A stretch of 7,416 nucleotides of DNA from Candidatus Rhabdochlamydia sp. (GTDB taxonomy: Bacteria > Chlamydiota > Chlamydiia > Chlamydiales > Rhabdochlamydiaceae): the NCBI GenBank assembly GCA_030044075.1, contig JASHWM010000044.1, forward strand, positions 1-7,416. The letters are read 5' to 3'. The notes below the pieces were generated by a model. It was not told the DNA's origin and ran no database searches. It saw only the letters and a list, made by a program, of their open reading frames with translations. The translations under genes were made by a program, and so were the position numbers. Below, piece by piece: positions 5,356 through 7,416 of the stretch (within the stretch, counting starts at the first letter, position 1; every line of letters starts with the position of its first letter).

Positions 5356-6540
5356 ATGATGTCGGTAAATCCATTAGGTTCCCCAAGAAATCCTCAATTA
5401 AGTGAGGTTGATGTAGCACATGTTTCTTCATCTAATAGAAACATGGAGGCTATTTCTTCCATAAGTTCTCTGCAAGAAAGAAATGAATGTTCTGATGGTT
5501 GCCAGACTTTTTGGGAAATTATCTCCTATCCGTTTGTCCTGATTTTCCAAATTATTTCTTGGCCTTTTATTGCGCTTTACAACTTAATTTTTGGAGAAAC
5601 TCTTCCGCCGCCGCCGCCTCTTCCAGTTTTTGATGAAGCGATCATGAAGCTTGCTGAAGATTATAAGATTAATCAGGCCCGTCTTGGTGAAGTCCCTGAA
5701 AAGATTGACTTTGCTGAACTGACAGCAAACCTTGGAGGAGCTGTCATTCCTCTTAATGAGCTCCTCACGCAGTATGATGCTGTCTTTGGAGCCCCCCATG
5801 ATTTTCCAAGAAATGACATCTCTTATGAAAAAAGAGCAGAGAACAGGCAAAAGCTTGCGGATTTCGTCGCATTTATCGAAGCAAGGGACACTTCCTACTC
5901 TCAAACGAGCCTTACCTATTTTGATGATTTGAACCTCGTTGTTCAAAATATCATTTTTGAGCTGCGCAAGCCTGCTGATCAAGTTGAAATGCACAAGAAA
6001 GTTTCAGCGCTCGATGAGCTTGCAGAGGCATCAGATCAATGTATCCCCCGTCGTTTTGAAGATGCTGTCAGACAATTTAAAGTCTTGACCAATCGTCCGA
6101 CGACCCTCGACAACCTGTTCCTTGGCTGGGTGCAGGAGTTGAAAGAAGACATCATCCTTGAGTGTTTTCAACAAGATGAATACCACGTGCTTAATCACGC
6201 AAGGAAAGAGATCGGCGAAGAATGGGGCCTTGACCGTGAAAACGGAAGCCTTGCCGAAGACCGTTTTTATGCTTTAGGATTCATGGGCGCCCGCAATCCA
6301 GAATTATACCGCAGGGCATTAGCTGTCCAATATATTCCAGCAAGGGTGATCTCCGCTCTGTATGAAAAACAAAAGTACTATGGCCGCAACCAGGTCGTCA
6401 ACGACTACCTAGGAAGCATTGCAGCTCAGTTGCCAGATGATTTCGACTATGGCGAATTTTTTGAGGCTGATGGAAAGACGGTCAGCATCAAAGGGATTGC
6501 ATTCCTTCTAGAAAGTCTTCACTTCTTCGAGAAGGTATAA
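5356..6540 (+). CDS. Paralogue array copy 2: ECSDxC hydrophobic-segment protein of unknown function
   Basis: The 394-residue protein is clearly homologous along its whole length to copy 1, and at its N-terminal part even closer to copy 3. A Ser/Asn-rich variable N-terminus (1-40) precedes RNECSDGC (42-49, Cys45 and Cys49), then FWE and a hydrophobic segment (about 52-80) with Pro59 and Pro70. The linker TLPPPPPLP (82-90) is encoded by four CCG codons plus CCT. The helical acidic region has YFDDLNLVVQNIIFELRKP (188-206), conserved Cys229 in QCIPRRFEDAVRQFK, EEWGLD (288-293) and YIPARVISALYEKQKYYG (326-343). No enzyme motif is recognised and there is no signal peptide. The gene has its own long AT-rich upstream region and probably its own promoter, and it is followed after only 28 bases by copy 3, suggesting cotranscription. 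Its first 250 bases are richer in A/T than the rest. Confidence 0.82.
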   Translation: MMSVNPLGSPRNPQLSEVDVAHVSSSNRNMEAISSISSLQERNECSDGCQTFWEIISYPFVLIFQIISWPFIALYNLIFGETLPPPPPLPVFDEAIMKLAEDYKINQARLGEVPEKIDFAELTANLGGAVIPLNELLTQYDAVFGAPHDFPRNDISYEKRAENRQKLADFVAFIEARDTSYSQTSLTYFDDLNLVVQNIIFELRKPADQVEMHKKVSALDELAEASDQCIPRRFEDAVRQFKVLTNRPTTLDNLFLGWVQELKEDIILECFQQDEYHVLNHARKEIGEEWGLDRENGSLAEDRFYALGFMGARNPELYRRALAVQYIPARVISALYEKQKYYGRNQVVNDYLGSIAAQLPDDFDYGEFFEADGKTVSIKGIAFLLESLHFFEKV

Positions 6541-6568
6541 CAACTTACATTATTACAAAAGAGATCAT

Positions 6569-7416
6569 ATGAGTATTGAACCAATAAGAAATTCCATAGA
6601 GACAAACCATGTTTTTGATGCCGTGGCTTTGCAGCATCGGCTTGACCCCTTCACCGCTTCTTCGATCGAGTCCTGCGAGAGGGTTGAAAGAACGGAATGT
6701 TCTGATGGCTGCCAGACCTTTTGGGAAATCATCTCCTTCCCATTTGTCTTCCTGTTCCAAGTCATCATATATCCTTTTGTTTTATTGTATGAACTGATCT
6801 TGGGATGGATCCTGCAGCCAAGCCTTCCGGACCTTGAGTTTCCCGAAGAGCTCATCGAAGCTGCCAAAGGCTACCGTGTGAATATGGCTAGAAAAGCTGA
6901 CCGGCCGGAACCTTTTGATTTGGAATCGATCATCCAATTCCTAGACAATCTCGGAACACCGATACAGCTCGATGACCTTCTTACACGATTTGACGAAGTG
7001 TTCGCAAATGCAGATGGAACTCAAGTCGATGCCTTCGGAAACAAGGGCGTATTTGCTGCAAGGGATGATGATGAGTTTGCTGCGTCTGCCGGAGGAGTTG
7101 GCGGGATGTCGATGAGGGCATGCATCCAAAACTATGTGAACTTTGTCAGAGATAGAAACCTGGGCGCGTCTGGGACAAGCGATTACTACTACACAAGCCT
7201 CGAAGCGATTGTTAAAAATATTATTTTTGAGCTTGGCAAGCCAGGGGTCGATACAGAAAAGAAAAGAGGGGCCTTCCTTGAGCTTGCTGAAGCTGCGACT
7301 CATTGCAATCCAAGAAAACATGAGGAAGCAATTAGGCAGTACCGTGCTTTGATCGACCGCCCTGAAACAATGGACAACCTATGTAGAAGATGGTTCCAGG
7401 ATTTTAAAGAAGAAAC
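6569..7416 (+). CDS. Paralogue array copy 3 (3' end outside window): ECSDxC hydrophobic-segment protein
   Basis: The reading frame from ATG-6569 stays open to the window edge, giving 282 full codons. ATG-6569 is preceded by AAAAGAG (6557-6563), a modest SD. The product has a variable N-terminus, RTECSDGC (41-48, Cys44 and Cys48), FWEIIS, a hydrophobic segment (about 51-82) with Pro58 and Pro69, and a linker PSLPDLEFPEE without a long Pro run. Later come DYYYTSLEAIVKNIIFELGKP (205-225), Cys246 in HCNPRKHEEAIRQYR and WFQDFKEE at the end. This matches copies 1 and 2 up to just before their EEWGLD block, so roughly the last 120 residues lie beyond the window. Unlike them, it has an extra stretch of about 25 residues rich in Gly, Ala and Asp (about 160-183). 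Function is unknown; the family argument is the only annotation. Confidence 0.8.
   Translation, partial: MSIEPIRNSIETNHVFDAVALQHRLDPFTASSIESCERVERTECSDGCQTFWEIISFPFVFLFQVIIYPFVLLYELILGWILQPSLPDLEFPEELIEAAKGYRVNMARKADRPEPFDLESIIQFLDNLGTPIQLDDLLTRFDEVFANADGTQVDAFGNKGVFAARDDDEFAASAGGVGGMSMRACIQNYVNFVRDRNLGASGTSDYYYTSLEAIVKNIIFELGKPGVDTEKKRGAFLELAEAATHCNPRKHEEAIRQYRALIDRPETMDNLCRRWFQDFKEE

Noticed and set aside
5605..5616. CCG run as a CRISPR or mobile-element repeat
   Set aside because: It is a four-unit trinucleotide run in frame within a coding region; no spacer array, transposase, tRNA or attachment site was found in the window.
5584..5994. A 136-codon minus-strand open frame inside copy 2
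   Set aside because: It is antisense to a conserved paralogue, and no ribosome binding site or homology supports it.
6609..6797. A 62-codon plus-strand open frame over the start of copy 3
   Set aside because: The frame from ATG-6569 encodes the conserved family protein; this one is an out-of-frame shadow.
6941..7321. A 126-codon minus-strand open frame near the right edge
   Set aside because: It is antisense to the conserved blocks of copy 3 and has no independent support.

Overview
The window reads as a bacterial chromosome segment with all genes on the + strand. Its gene content and style fit an intracellular bacterium of the Chlamydiota, most likely an environmental ('chlamydia-like') lineage. 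The reasons are a compact RNA-modification operon followed by a tandem family of unrecognised proteins that each carry one long N-terminal hydrophobic segment, weak ribosome binding sites on several genes, and very AT-rich spacers around moderate-GC genes. This assignment is an inference from style, not from a marker gene.

Region 1 (about 1-2315) is a tightly packed RNA-modification operon of three overlapping genes. They are a class I SAM-dependent methyltransferase of the RlmI-like type, a SPOUT/TrmH-family (SpoU) RNA 2'-O-methyltransferase, and a short RluA-family pseudouridine synthase. The overlaps are 8 and 11 bases, and each downstream start has a Shine-Dalgarno-like sequence inside the preceding gene, so the three are probably translationally coupled and all act on rRNA or tRNA.

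Region 2 (2359-3801) is one 480-residue protein. Its C-terminal half has the layout of a class 3 lipase-like alpha/beta hydrolase (FKGT, GASLGG, then Asp and His in order), and it ends in a hydrophobic tail with almost nothing after it, like a tail-anchored membrane hydrolase. The N-terminal 200 residues are of unknown type.

Region 3 (3913-7416) holds three tandem paralogues of an unrecognised family; the third runs off the right edge and is open to the end. Each has a variable polar N-terminus, an invariant ECSDxC motif, a proline-interrupted hydrophobic segment of about 29 residues, a proline-containing linker (PPPPY in copy 1, PPPPPLP in copy 2), and a long acidic, mostly helical C-terminal part with a conserved cysteine. 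They could be membrane-inserted, possibly secreted, host-interaction proteins. This array is the most interesting part of the window. AT-rich spacers (3802-3912 and 5113-5355) separate the lipase-like gene, copy 1 and copy 2, while copies 2 and 3 are only 28 bases apart and probably share a transcript.
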